Source: Tetrahymena elliotti 4EA | Taxonomy: Eukaryota > Ciliophora > Oligohymenophorea > Hymenostomatida > Tetrahymenidae | Direction of reading: 5' to 3' | Assembly (NCBI GenBank): GCA_000231825.2 | Contig: JH720327.1 | Span: forward strand, 11,268-56,835 | Length of the DNA: 45,568 bases | Shown: one piece after another, positions 35,001 to 45,568 of the stretch | Position numbering within the stretch: the first letter of the stretch is position 1 | Layout: the number at the start of each line of letters is the position of its first letter | Program-made: the position numbers and the translations under genes | The notes under the pieces: generated by a model | What the model was told of the DNA's origin: nothing | The model's input: the letters and a program-made list of their open reading frames with translations, nothing else | Databases searched by the model: none

Positions 35001-36340
35001 TCTGGAAAAAGAGCAGATCAATAAGAGAAGAAAAGTATTCTTACAAATCAATTAATAGTGAAGAATCGAACAATAAAGATAATACCCCATTAAAAAAAAG
35101 AGCTACAATCACTTCTAGAAATTTATAAAATTAATAAATAAATTGTTCAGATGTACTAAAAATCAGATTTTAAGCTCTAGCAAAAGTAATATTTTTTAAT
35201 TTATTTACAATAAAAATTAATAATGCTTATTTTTTTAGTGTGCTGCTGCTTTTGAAGAATAGTAAAAAAAAATTGATAATTTAAGAACCTAATTAGAAAC
35301 ATAATAAAAGAGAGCTAATGCACTGTTAAAGTAATAATATATTGGTGGGTCAAAGATTGATTCCAAAAATACATAAAACGATTAAGGATATAACTAATAT
35401 AACTAAAACTTATCATAGATAGGTAATGATGATAATTATCAAGATAATATTTATTTAGATGAAAATGATTTAAAAGATTTACAGTTAGCTAAATAAGTCA
35501 AAGAATTAAGAGATTAGCTCTATCAATAAAAGTTAAAAACTTAAGAAGTATAAGATGAGTTTATTAAAAAAGAATATGAATTAAATGAGTAGCACAAACA
35601 AGAAAAGAAAAATCTTCAAAAAGAATTTGATTCAATAAATCAAGTTAAAATTCAATAAGTTTTTGAAAAAGATATTTTGATAGAAAAATAAGCATCAAAA
35701 ATAATTGAATTATAAAAATATGTTGAGGAATCGGCATAGCAACTTGAGAATTAAGTTAATTTTACTGAAAAAATGAAAAAATAATTCTCGGAATTAGATT
35801 TTAAAAATTAAAATATTGTAATTATGATACAAAAAGAAAAAGATGAGTTATTATAAATGTGGGAAAATAGAGAATCTCTCCCTAAAGATTTACGAGAAAT
35901 AGAAAACTTAAATTCAATAATAGCCAAACTAAATATTGAGATAAAGTAACTCAAAAATTAAATTGCTAATAGTAATATGAAAAACAAGTAAAATATTAAA
36001 TAATTTTATATTTAAACAAATATTTTTAATTGAAAATAGTCATGCTAATTAAGGATTGGTTTTCGAAAGCCAATTAAGGACAAGTTAAGATATTCCATTT
36101 ACAAATTCAAGAAATACAAATCACGATAATATACATAAAACTAATAACAACTTCTACAATGAAAGTGATAAAAGAAATTAACCAAATGAAAATGATATAC
36201 TTAAAGCAAGTAAATCAATACATGTGCTAAAAAGAGAGACAACTAAAGATTATACAAGGCCAAGGACAAAAACTTCAATTAAAATAGAGCAAGATGGCTC
36301 AGATAATAATTCTAATTCCATATAAAATAAATAAGTCTGA
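32077..36340 (+). CDS. Long Gln-rich coiled-coil protein, unknown function
   Basis: Six exons: 32077-33235, 33382-34241, 34298-34651, 34829-35185, 35239-35987 and 36040-36340; 1259 residues, stop TGA. All junctions keep phase. The first ~310 residues are Ser/Asn/Gln-rich and probably disordered. From about residue 320 ('MEFFDENEIKNISYYIGNM') the chain is mostly coiled coil, with heptads of Leu/Ile among Lys, Glu and Gln to about residue 1150, broken by a polar stretch near 830-900 and another near 960. The tail is Ser/Asn-rich. There is no motor, membrane or catalytic motif. Such proteins in ciliates are often basal-body, axonemal or cortical scaffolds, but nothing here fixes the place. Exon 1 could instead extend 17 codons to 33286 and use a GC donor, adding coiled-coil-like sequence. 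Confidence 0.85.
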
Positions 36341-36559
36341 AAACAAAATAAATAAATAATTTTTGGTTAAACTAAAAAAAAAAATCAAATATTTTGATCC
36401 CAATAAATTCCTATTTCAAAACATATTCTCTCAATGTAAATATAAAACTCAAAATAAATCAATTTTTCAAATAAAATATTTAAAAAATATGTAAAATAAA
36501 TCTATTTAATTTTAAATAAATTAACTATATTTTAAACATGTGTAATATTTTAAAAACTA

Positions 36560-37275
36560 AATATTTTTACTCAATAAACCAATAATTTATTAAAAATATC
36601 ACTCTTATACAAAAAAAATAAATAATTTTAAATATATCTCCTAAGCTTTACTTAAATATTTATATTTTGATTAGATAGATGATTGTAGCTTTTTATTAAA
36701 AAGTATGATTATTACCATAGAGATATTTAGGTTTTAATTTGTAATTTGTTTGAAAGATAAATTTTTCTGAATAAATCAATGAAGGTTATCAATCTTATTC
36801 AAAAAATAATGAACTTTTAAAATTTTAAATTTATCTCCTAAACTTTATTCTAATATTTATATTTTGATTTAAGGATTTTAGCTTTTTTGATTTTTTTATA
36901 AAAGTATGATTTTCTAAAATAAATCTATTTTGTTTATTAAAACATGTTTAAATATTGATCAAAATTTAAAAGAAAGAATTAATTTTTAAATGGCAAAAAA
37001 TTATCAAAATGCTTGAAAGAATGCTTCTATATTTATTTATTTATTTGAAAACAAAATTTTTATTACTCAATAAATCCAAAAAGGTAATTTTTTTATTCAT
37101 GTTAAAAATAAATAAAGAATTTTTAAAATTTTATAAAGATCTCCTAAACTTGATTATCTATCTCTACTTTTATTGATGAGATTTTAACTTTTTATATTTT
37201 TTTATTAAAATGTATGATTATCTGATATAAAGCTATTTAGATTATCAAACAATGTTTTATATTAAAATTCTTAGT
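36560..37275 (+). repeat. Three diverged copies of a ~200-290-bp unit
   Basis: Copies are near 36560-36735, 36765-36945 and 37055-37260. Shared landmarks: 'aaaaaataaataa' or near, 'aatttat' or 'aatatat' then 'ctccta', 'aactt(t/g)att' or similar, 'tatatttt' then 'gatt', 'tagctttttattaaaaagtatgatt' or near, and 'tatttag'. Confidence 0.65.
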
Positions 37276-37339
37276 GAAGAAATTAAATTTGAAATGAAAA
37301 AAATTTTCAAAATATCTAAAGTGCTAAAAATGAAAGAAT

Positions 37340-37396
37340 AATATCAAATACATAAAGGACATAAATCTAAGACCTCTTCATATTTAATTTTATTTT
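37340..37396 (-). promoter_or_regulatory. Conserved 3' flank block of the small Cys-rich gene, copy 1
   Basis: The plus-strand text 'atacataaaggacataaat' then 'ctaaga', 'tcttcatatttaatttt' recurs at 39911-39957, each time just downstream of a paralogous minus-strand gene. It is probably 3' UTR or a 3' processing region duplicated with the gene. Being kept while the surrounding flank has diverged suggests function. Confidence 0.5.
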
Positions 37397-37419
37397 TCAT
37401 TTAGTTTTATAATTAAGAA

Positions 37420-37758
37420 TCAGAACATGATAGCAAACAAAGACATGATTAAAGCAACAAAGAAGCTTAACAAGCCACTACCAACACACTTGATATTTTC
37501 ATCAATCCATCCTTGAGCCTTAGAGTTAGTAGATTTACAATCTTTAATACACTTAGCAAAATCATCCAAGTTAGAAATTTTAGAACCACAGTCACTATTA
37601 ACACATTTTTTGGCTAGTTAGTAGGCGGCTAAGCAAGCATCGTCACTTTATTGACAAGGATCTGAAATGTTACCAATGCATTAATATTTTTAAATATCAT
37701 CTGCCTATAAGGAGCTAAAAGCAACTAAAGCAAGTAAGCAAACAGCAATGAATTTCAT
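37420..37758 (-). CDS. Small secreted Cys-rich protein with GPI-like tail, paralogue 1
   Basis: Single exon, 112 residues, stop TGA. The signal peptide is MKFIAVCLLALVAFSSLQA (1-19). The mature part has eight cysteines, all shared in position with the paralogue at 39984-40313 (QCIG, DPC, ACL, KKCV, SDCG, KCI, DCK, IKCV). The C-terminus is 'VGSGLLSFFVALIMSLF', a small-residue site followed by a hydrophobic tail with no charged end, as in GPI-anchor signals. Predicted to sit on the cell surface or in a secretory compartment, held by four disulfides. The family is not recognised by name; identity to paralogue 2 is roughly half. Too short for the usual gene callers and interrupted by Gln TAA/TAG. 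Confidence 0.85.
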
Positions 37759-39983
37759 TTTTTTAAATATTTTTGAATGGGTTTATTGTAATTTATTTGG
37801 TTTTATTTTTTTATAATCTTTTCAATTGCTTATGAGATGAGTTTTTAAAGCAAAATAACATAGTTAAAATAATTAAGTTTACAATTTATTTTGATATCTT
37901 TAAGAAATCTTTGCTGAATTAATTACTTGTATTATGATAAAAATCTAAAAAGAAAGTAAATATTCTTAAATTATTTATCATTAAAATTTTTTGAAACTTT
38001 TAATATTTTAAATGACATAAGGATTAGAATAATAATTAAAATATATGAATAAAATGATTTAAATGTTAAAGTCAAAAATATGTATAACAATGTAAAGAAA
38101 TAAAATATTCTACACAAATCCTAAAAACAACAACTAACTTTTAAAAAAAACGAATTTAGTTTTCTTATGAAAAAAGTAAGATATATCATTGAATTTTTCT
38201 TTTTTTATTAAAACCCAAGAGAAATTAAAATTATTCTCAGATTCTTATTTTTTCTTCTAATAATTTTAATCAAAAAATAAGAATTTTCTGATCATTCAAA
38301 AGATACATTATTTTAATCAAGGAGAAACAATAGGAAATATATACAAAAAATGTAATTTACTACCTAAGCTATTGTTTTTCTTTTAACAAAGACATCAGTC
38401 TCCATTTATATTTAAAAAGTAATAGTTTTCTTTGTATGAATCTTTTATGTTTCTTATTAAGAATATTGATAAGATGCTCTAGTTCATAAAAGCTAATTTG
38501 AGGTAAAAATTAATATTTCAAGATCATCTCTTTATAAATATTAGGAACTTTTTTAATACAAAATAAATTTATTTTGGAGTTTTTACATGAGAGAAATAAA
38601 GATCACATTTTGAAATCATCATTGTCTGACATTCAAAGTATTTCTAAAATAAATAAAAAAAGAAAGATTAGTAAACAAAAGACTAAGTGGAACTAAAGTT
38701 TTGAATTTTTCTTGTTATTTTACAATCAAAGTTTGTAACTGATAATAAAGTGATACCATGTATAATAATTATTAATGTTCTCTCTCTCTTTTTGTTATTT
38801 AAATTTTATTTCCCATTCGAAATTAAAATTCTTGTTAAAATTGAATTTTTAATTTATTTCTATAAAAGTGCTTTCAAATAAAAAATGAGTTTCCAATTTT
38901 TACTAAGAAATTTAAGATTAATCAACAGATTTTTATGCCTATCTATTACATTTTCTCTCTTCAAATAGAAAAGTCATTGGGTTATTATAATGTTTTTATA
39001 TGAAAAAGAAATCAAAAAATAAAAGAAATTTAGAACAAGATAAAAAATATTATAAAAGATAAGTGAAAGAAATTCTCAAGGCTCACTAATTTATTTTTTA
39101 ATAGTTTACAATTAAAAAATTGGAAAAAAAATTAGATTTCTAAAGGAATTAAACTACATTTTTTCATGTCTTTTATACAAATATAAAATTTATTGTTGTA
39201 AGAAACAAAAGTAGCATTTTTAACTTTATTTTTTTAAAATAATAATTTATTAGCAAATTTAATTAATTATTCTTTTATTATCCTCCTATTTTTGAATAAT
39301 AAAACAACAATTTCAAATTTTAGAGACTTATTAGAAGCTTTTTCAAGGAGAGTTAATAGATATTCAAAGTTATTACTGAAGGATTTAATAAAAATTTATT
39401 TCAATAGATGAGAATTGTGAATATTTAATCGAGTTATTCTGTTGAAGCAAAAATTAATTCGTGTCATATGAAAATTATTTTTAAAAATTAGTTAAATTAA
39501 TTAAAGAATTCATCAAATCATTTATTATCTCAAATTAAAAATTAAAAAATTTTTGAGTGAAATTTGTCAGTGAATAAAGAATTGCTTTTAGAAATAAAAA
39601 TTAACAACAATTAGAAGTATTTAAAAAGAAATATTTTTGATACAATTCAGAGAAAAGAGAAGTTTTTAAAAAATTTTTTCTAAAATACAAAGCTAAAATG
39701 TATGTGTATGAGAACATGATAACAGTAAATAAGAAATCTCCTATATGCTGGCATTTAATTTTTTTGAAATAAAGACTAATTTTAATTTTTGTTTGTTGCT
39801 AGTTAAATAAATGAATTAGTAACATGCAATTAAAGCAAAAAAATTTTATTTCATAGATTTAGAATGTGAAAATTAAAAAGATATTATGAAAGATCAAATA
39901 ATTAAACTAAATACATAAAGGACATAAATTTAGAACATCCTCATATTTAATTTTTCCAATTTTTAAACATATTAACTGATTAA
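37759..39983. other. AT-rich intergenic region between the two paralogues
   Basis: 2.2 kb with frequent TGA in all frames and no supported gene. The ~100 bp left of 39983 holds the 3' flank block of paralogue 2; the ~100 bp right of 37758 is the promoter side of paralogue 1. Confidence 0.5.
39911..39957 (-). promoter_or_regulatory. Conserved 3' flank block of the small Cys-rich gene, copy 2
   Basis: Contains 'atacataaaggacataaat' and 'tcatatttaattttt'. Near-identical to 37340-37396 over the core, and in the same place and orientation relative to its gene. Confidence 0.5.
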
Positions 39984-40313
39984 TCAGAAAAGAAGAGCTA
40001 ATAAAGCCAAAGCAAAGAAGCTTAATAAACCACTGAAAAGACAACTGTTGTATTGATCAATCCAAGCTTGAACCTTAGAGTTATCAGATTTGCATTTGCT
40101 GACACAGGAAGCGTAATCACTTACGTTAGCGATTTAAGTACCACAGTCTTATAAAACACATTTTTTAGCAGGGACCAAAGCAGTTTTGCAAGTCTCGTCA
40201 GTATCACAAGGGGTTTGAGAAATCTTACCAATGCATTGTAATTTTTCAACATCATCAGCATAGACAGTAGTTAAAGCAACTAAAGCGATTAAGCAAACAG
40301 CAAAGAATTTCAT
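39984..40313 (-). CDS. Small secreted Cys-rich protein with GPI-like tail, paralogue 2
   Basis: Single exon, 109 residues, stop TGA. The signal peptide is MKFFAVCLIALVALTTVYA. The mature part starts with 'DDVEKLQCIGKIS' against 'DDIQKYQCIGNIS' in paralogue 1, and all eight cysteines line up. The C-terminal 'SGLLSFFALALLALLF' is again a GPI-type hydrophobic tail. The 'SKVQAWID' segment matches 'SKAQGWID' of paralogue 1. The pair arose by tandem duplication, about 2.5 kb apart in the same orientation. Start codons of both lie in 'aaATGAAATTC', preceded by a run of A. Function unknown. Confidence 0.87.
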
Positions 40314-43300
40314 TTTTTTTTTTAATTTTTGTAAAGATTTTAGTTATTTATTTATTTTTATTTTATTTTAATTTTTATCAAATTTTAGAACGTTGTAGAG
40401 GTTAGTTTTAAAGTAATTTTTTCATAAAGAATTTGATTGAGTGAGTATACATTTGATTTTTTTAGAATTTAATTAATTTATTCTTCATATTCGAGCTAAC
40501 AAACTGAAATACACTAATGAAATATAATAAAAGGTACTAAGAGTAGGTATTTTAAGGTTTTTTATAAGAAAAAATATTTTAAAAAGAATAGAATTTAAAG
40601 TAGTTGTTTTAAAAAGCTGATCATTAAAATTATTTCCAAAATATTTTTTTCTTCATTTAAAATATTCTTATTCAGAAAAAGTTAGTAAGTAAGTCAACTA
40701 AATTTATCCATTCGAAATTAAATAAATTCCTTAAAAAATTACATTTTGATTAATTCAGATCAAATTTACAAAAACTTTTCCCTCACCCTATTAATTAAAT
40801 TAATTAATCAGACAAAATGACATTATCTTACACTGGTTTGTATTTGACTTAGAAAAATTCATCGATAATACTGTATTTCCCTTTTTTATGCTGAGTTTGA
40901 AATATGAAAGATCCCCCTAAACATTCAAAAATCTTTTCAACCCTTGGTTTTGTCATAAGCTGAATACACAGGAGCCTAACTTAGAAGAAATACAATATTT
41001 TTTTTATTTTACTATTTTTAAAAAGTTTTATATTTTACAATAGCTTTTTCCAATATTATGTGAAAAAGAAAAGGCTGCTGAAGTAAAGATGCAAAAAATA
41101 TCTAAAATGTATTTATGAGCATTCAGGTTTTGAAAAAATTTAGTTAAAAAAACATTTTTTTGATAATAGAATCAGTCAAAGAATTAAAATTATTAATTTG
41201 ATTGCTGTTTAAATTTACAAACATTCTTAGCACTTCAGTAATGATAAATCAAAAATACAAGAAAATTTTTAATTCTTTTATTCAATAATGTGTAGAATAA
41301 TTTAGCTTTTTTCTTAAATTTTTGAGTAAATATCGAATAGAGTCACAAAATTAGAAAAATAGAAACAAATACCAAATATTAAAAAGGATTAAGGTTGTTA
41401 AAACTTATTTATCTTTTTCAAAAAATAAATTAAGGATCAAATGATAAAAAGAAATATTGTAATTTTATAAAATTAATTAGATTTTATAAGTTAAATTATT
41501 AAATAAAATATTGCTGATCACAGATTACAATTAATTAATCAATATCAAATTATTTGATGATAATAGTATTGATTTTTGTTTCGAATTTTTGAACAAAAAT
41601 AAACTTAATCAATTTCTTTACAAGTATCTGATTAATTTTAATTAAAAATATAAAATTATCTGAAAGTTATATTTATAAAGATTTTTTAATTTTAAATTAA
41701 TTTAACTTACACCAACCTACCTGTCTATTTTCAATCAAAAAAATTCAAAAGGAAATTAGTACTAAATGAATCAAAATACTTATTTATTATTTAATGTAGG
41801 AGATGCCATTTTTTATCTTTTTCTTTCTCATATTTATAAATACAAACCATAACTCCCTCTGAAGGTGAGAATTTCCTTCTTTCAAGAATTTAAAGATAAA
41901 ATTTCAGAAAAGGATATCAAAAAATTAGATTTTTCTTTGATTTTTTGATAAGCGGATTATTGAAAAATGATGGTAAATAATCGAATTTAAATCTATTGTA
42001 AGTAATGATCTTAAAAGCCTAAAGAAATCAAAGTATATTTTCATTTAATTTGAAATAAAATATGTGGAAAAACTTACTTATTTTAATTAAATTTAATGAA
42101 GTAAAATAGCTAACTTTTAACTAGAACTTGTGTAGTTTTTCAAAAAGTAAGTAAGTGAATTTAATCCTAAATTCAAACTTAACTTTTGACTCAAAAAAAG
42201 AGGAAAATTTGTATCAAAAATACATACGTACTTCATAACTTACATCCATATATTTTTTCATAAGTCTAATAAATATTTTCATAAGTTTTGAAGAAAAATG
42301 TTTGAAAGATGCATTATAATAATAACTAAAAAAGTAAAATATAATACTAAAGTTAATATTTTAATAAATAAAATATTGTAGCTTTTTTGACATTTTTAAA
42401 ATGAATTTATTCTAAAATAGTTTTAGAGAGGATAATAATCAAAAGCAAATTTTTGCTTATTTAGGGAATGAAACAAATAAAATGGCAAACAATTTTTAAA
42501 CATTTAGATTTACAACTTAGCATTTTGTGAAATATAGTTAAAAATTATTTTTTATTAGCTAAGTTAACTAAAAATATTACAAAATTATTCTTTTTTTACA
42601 GAGATATGTTATTTAACTGATGTTTTTGTTTTTTTTTCTTCCATTTTTTATAAAGACCATAAATAAAAAAGACTTACTGCATAATAAAGAAAGAAAAATA
42701 AAAACTACTTTAGTAAATTATTTTATAGTTTTATTTATGATTAATTGAGTCTGTAATATTTTTCAGAAAATGTTTTTTTTTTGTTCATGTACCAAGATAA
42801 GAGCAAAAAGACTACCACGCAAAGATAACTTAGATAATTTATTCGAAATTAAAAAATCTAAAAATTTGAGATGAATACTAACTAACATAACAAAAATTCG
42901 CTCCTAATCTAATTTAAGAAAAATTTCAAAGTTATTTATATTCTAAATTTATAAGTAAAGGATCTATGCGCAAAATCAATATATTTTAAATTAAATTTAT
43001 GAATAATTACAAAATAATCTTCATTTAATAAGATTTAATTTTGCATAATGTTTTTTTTTAATTTTTTAAGTTGTTTTTCTTGGACAAATAAAAGATAGTC
43101 CCAATAAATTACTAAATAAAATAGCAAATTCCCTGATAAAAGGTTATAACAAATAGAAAATTTACTTTAATCTTACTAATAATTTCCTTTTTATTCGAAA
43201 TTAATAGTCATAGAACATTCATAAATTACTTTCAATTTTGATACCTTTTTTATAAAAATAGGCTTTCTTTCATCAATACTCCACCCTCCCAACTATTATA

Positions 43301-45466
43301 AAAAGATGAAGTTTTGATTATTTGCTAGTTTAGGCTTTAAGGGGGGTGTTTATTTTATGAAATAGTATATGTTGACAAAAGGATGAATTGGTAATAGATA
43401 TCTATTAAAAGAAGCAAGTAACCAAATGTTTTATCTTTAATTATTATTTTCCTTGATTAACAACTAAATTAATTAAAAAAGTCAAACCATCATAAAAAAT
43501 ATCCATTAAATAATTGAGTAAACATAAAATAAATTTGAAATGTAATATTAAAAAAGAATTTTGAAACATATTTGATATATTTACCATTTCATAATAAGAA
43601 AATGTTTTTAATAAAATTATTACACTTAGTATATTCAAATAAAGATTAATAAGAATAAATAACATTTCAACTTATTTTTTAATTTGAAGTAAATCATTAA
43701 AAGCAATTTCTTTGACATTACACTTCATTAAAATAATTCTGATAAATTATATTCATTTAGTTCTGAATCTATCAATTTTAATGTAAGTGAGATCAAGAAA
43801 AAAGTATCACCATAATTTAGTACTATTTTTTTGAAGAAATAATATTTATCATACAAATTAATACATTTAATTTCAAAAGAACATCTATCTATTTTCCACA
43901 AAATAATAATTTAGAAAATAATTAATTAATATGTTCAAACTTTCTTACTGTTCGAATTTGATTAATCGATACGAAAAATTTAATCGAATTTATTCATTTA
44001 TTAAAGTTCTAATTTTAATTTTTTGTGCTTGTGATTTTTCTTATGCTTCTCAACTTTGGTAATTAATAGTAAGTTTACAATAGAATTCAAAACAATATTT
44101 ATAGTAAAATATTGTTAAAAATAAATAAAATAAAATATTAAGCTGGTTTTATTAAAACTTCACATGCTTAAATACTATTTTATTTATTTTTTGTCTTAAA
44201 ACATAGTGGACTTCCTTTTTTATTAATACATTTGATTAATTCCGATTAAATATTCGGATTTGATTAAATCTAAGTAAAAGTTTTCCAAATAATTACATGT
44301 TTTATACTGTAACAAAAAAATAGTCTTACAAAGTAGCAAATAAAAAGATAAATTTTAAGGATACTTTATCTTTCTTTGTTCTAAATTTTTCTAAACACAA
44401 TTCACTCTTAAATAAAATAAATAGTTAACTCTATGGAAGATAATAAACGAGTGAATATAACAAGCCTAAAATCTAGGTCTTAACTTTAAAATTTAAAATT
44501 ATTATTGCTAGTAAAATATTCAAATGTAAAGGAATTTCGTATCAGAAAAGAATGATTATTTTTATATTTACATTTTTCTAATTAAAATCTGATAAAATAC
44601 ATTAGAATAAATGGTTTCAATCTAAATGAGTGCCTTGAATGATATTATGAGTTCTTTGAATAGTAGTAAATTCTAATAAATTCTATCAAATATATCAAAA
44701 AATACAAATTTATTATTTTCATAACGAAATAGATTATTATGAAATAATAATAAATATGAAACTAATTAAATAATGTAAATCAGATAATTGTCACATAGAT
44801 TTTTTTGCTTTATCACTTAATCATTCGTTCTACATAGAAAAGTTAATTATTCATAATTTATGGGTGTAATAATTAATTATTTTTTGTTTTGTTACTAGAA
44901 TGAACTATCACTAATGCCAATAATAAACAATATGTGGAAAATTTTAATTTAAGAAAGAGTCTAGCTCTAAACTGTTAAAGATTATTGATAATAAATTACT
45001 TGGTGCTACTAGTTACTTTACTTTGATTATCCTTAAATAATAATTGTAACTTTCTATTTTTCTTTCGAAAAAATAGAAATTAAAAAAGGTTTCAAATTTT
45101 TTTATGATTTATTTGTTCTTTCACCTTAATACTTAAAATATTTAGTTATACAATCATTCAAAGCAAAGTTTACACTTGTCCCTTTAAAATTCGAAAAAAT
45201 AAAATAAATACTAAAGGCAAACATTTTCTTTTAACTTGTGTAAATTTGTTTTTCAGTTTAGATAATCTAAATCCTTACTATAAAATTCTTATTTATCCAT
45301 AATAATTGCTATTATTTACTTTTGTTTTGATTTCTTTATGAAAATTTTATTTGCAAATGCTTTTTTGAGATATTCAAGATTATTTTATCAAAAAATAAAA
45401 AATATTTTATTGCAAAAAATTAATTATTTATTCAAAGAAATGTTATTACATTTTACAAGTTGTAAT
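40314..45466. other. 5-kb AT-rich region without a supported gene
   Basis: Read on both strands with TGA as the only stop, I found no frame with gene-like composition, no tRNA cloverleaf and no intron-exon pattern. A short GC-richer patch at about 43275-43350 has 'ccaccctccc' and 'ggggggtg', which could pair across ~50 nt. This is a long gap for this genome type and lies beside a 5S gene, so it may be a 5S-cluster flank. Confidence 0.5.
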
Positions 45467-45480
45467 AAAAAAGTTAAAAA
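45467..45480 (-). terminator. RNA polymerase III terminator of the 5S gene
   Basis: On the minus strand, directly after the 5S 3' end, the sequence reads TTTTTAACTTTTTT: two T runs of five and six, the normal Pol III stop signal. Confidence 0.85.
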
Positions 45481-45568
45481 GGTTGTCGACACTGGGACTT
45501 CCCAAGCGGTCCCCCACCTTAGTACTAACCCAGCCTTAAGGCGCTTAACTTCGGAGTTCGAATGGGAT
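45481..45568 (-). rRNA. 5S ribosomal RNA, 3' part (truncated by window edge)
   Basis: The minus strand reads 'ATCCCATTCGAACTCCGAAG' then 'TTAAGCGCC', the internal promoter region with the loop and C-box sequence of eukaryotic 5S, and ends 'AGTGTCGACAACC'. About 88 of the ~120 nt are inside the window; the 5' end lies beyond 45568. Transcribed by Pol III via TFIIIA. 5S genes usually occur in clusters, so more copies may follow outside the window. Confidence 0.97.

Larger units (their letters stand above)
36341..37419. other. Intergenic region between convergent genes with a degenerate triple repeat
   Basis: AT-rich and without coding signal. About 36560-37275 contains three diverged copies of one unit (separate entry). 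37330-37400 holds the 3' flank block shared with the paralogous gene near 39.9 kb. Confidence 0.5.

Noticed and set aside
34547..35051. Two minus-strand ORFs rich in Phe/Ile/Leu
   Set aside because: They are antisense shadows of the coiled-coil gene; Lys/Glu-rich coding read backwards gives Phe/Leu-rich text.
43444..43665. 73-codon minus-strand ORF
   Set aside because: Composition (Ile/Leu/Asn/Phe) is what random AT-rich DNA gives; no start context, neighbour or motif supports it.
1..45568. CRISPR arrays, bacterial operons, tRNA genes, telomeric repeats
   Set aside because: No short regular repeat-spacer array, no operon or ribosome-binding pattern, no cloverleaf with a GGTTCGAATCC-type arm, and no run of GGGGTT units was found.

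Overview
The window reads as nuclear DNA of a Tetrahymena-type ciliate, most likely T. thermophila. It is very AT-rich. Every recognisable protein is interrupted by TAA and TAG codons that sit where glutamine is expected, and every complete coding region ends in TGA. Introns are short (mostly 50-60 nt) and AT-rich with GT..AG ends. A standard-code ORF search therefore sees only fragments; the gene models here were read by hand with TAA/TAG = Gln. Nothing seen (no telomere, no certain eliminated segment) settles whether the source is the macronucleus or the micronucleus.

Layout. 1-430 (-) is the 5' part of a Cys-rich surface (immobilization-type) antigen. 431-9.1 kb has no intact gene: it is a composite repeat array with three copies of a ~1.0-1.1 kb block (A), eight copies of a ~400-500 bp block (B), two copies of a tail (T) and two of a short block (C), the last beside a decayed reading frame. 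10.46-11.33 kb (+) is a single-pass membrane protein of unknown function. 12.50-15.14 kb (-) is a complete six-exon Piwi-clade Argonaute (TWI family) with an intact DEDH tetrad. Divergent from it, 15.56-17.71 kb (+) encodes a B-box/WD40 protein whose 3' end has been partly duplicated downstream, with a ~140 bp insertion between 11-bp direct repeats. 18.26-19.12 kb (-) is a NIT1-like nitrilase. 20.45-25.41 kb (+) is an eight-exon, 1344-residue protein joining an N-terminal PH-like domain to a TTC39/IML2-type TPR region. 26.58-27.55 kb (+) is a GNAT acetyltransferase. 28.65-29.27 kb (-) is the complex I subunit NDUFA5. 29.93-31.34 kb (+) is an eight-exon protein resembling SNAPC1. 32.08-36.34 kb (+) is a long Gln-rich coiled-coil protein. 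37.42-37.76 and 39.98-40.31 kb (-) are two paralogous small secreted Cys-rich proteins with GPI-like tails. The last 5 kb holds no gene I can support until a truncated 5S rRNA gene (-) at 45.48-45.57 kb.

The genes do not form one pathway. They are a typical ciliate mix: surface proteins (1-430, 37.4 and 40.0 kb), small-RNA machinery (Piwi), metabolism and mitochondria (nitrilase, NDUFA5), a possible snRNA-gene transcription factor (SNAPC1-like) and scaffold proteins (B-box/WD40, PH-TTC39, coiled coil). Several pairs are divergent and share intergenic promoter regions (Piwi with B-box/WD40; nitrilase with PH-TTC39; NDUFA5 with SNAPC1-like). Intergenic DNA is rich in local direct repeats, many being old duplications of 80-400 bp.
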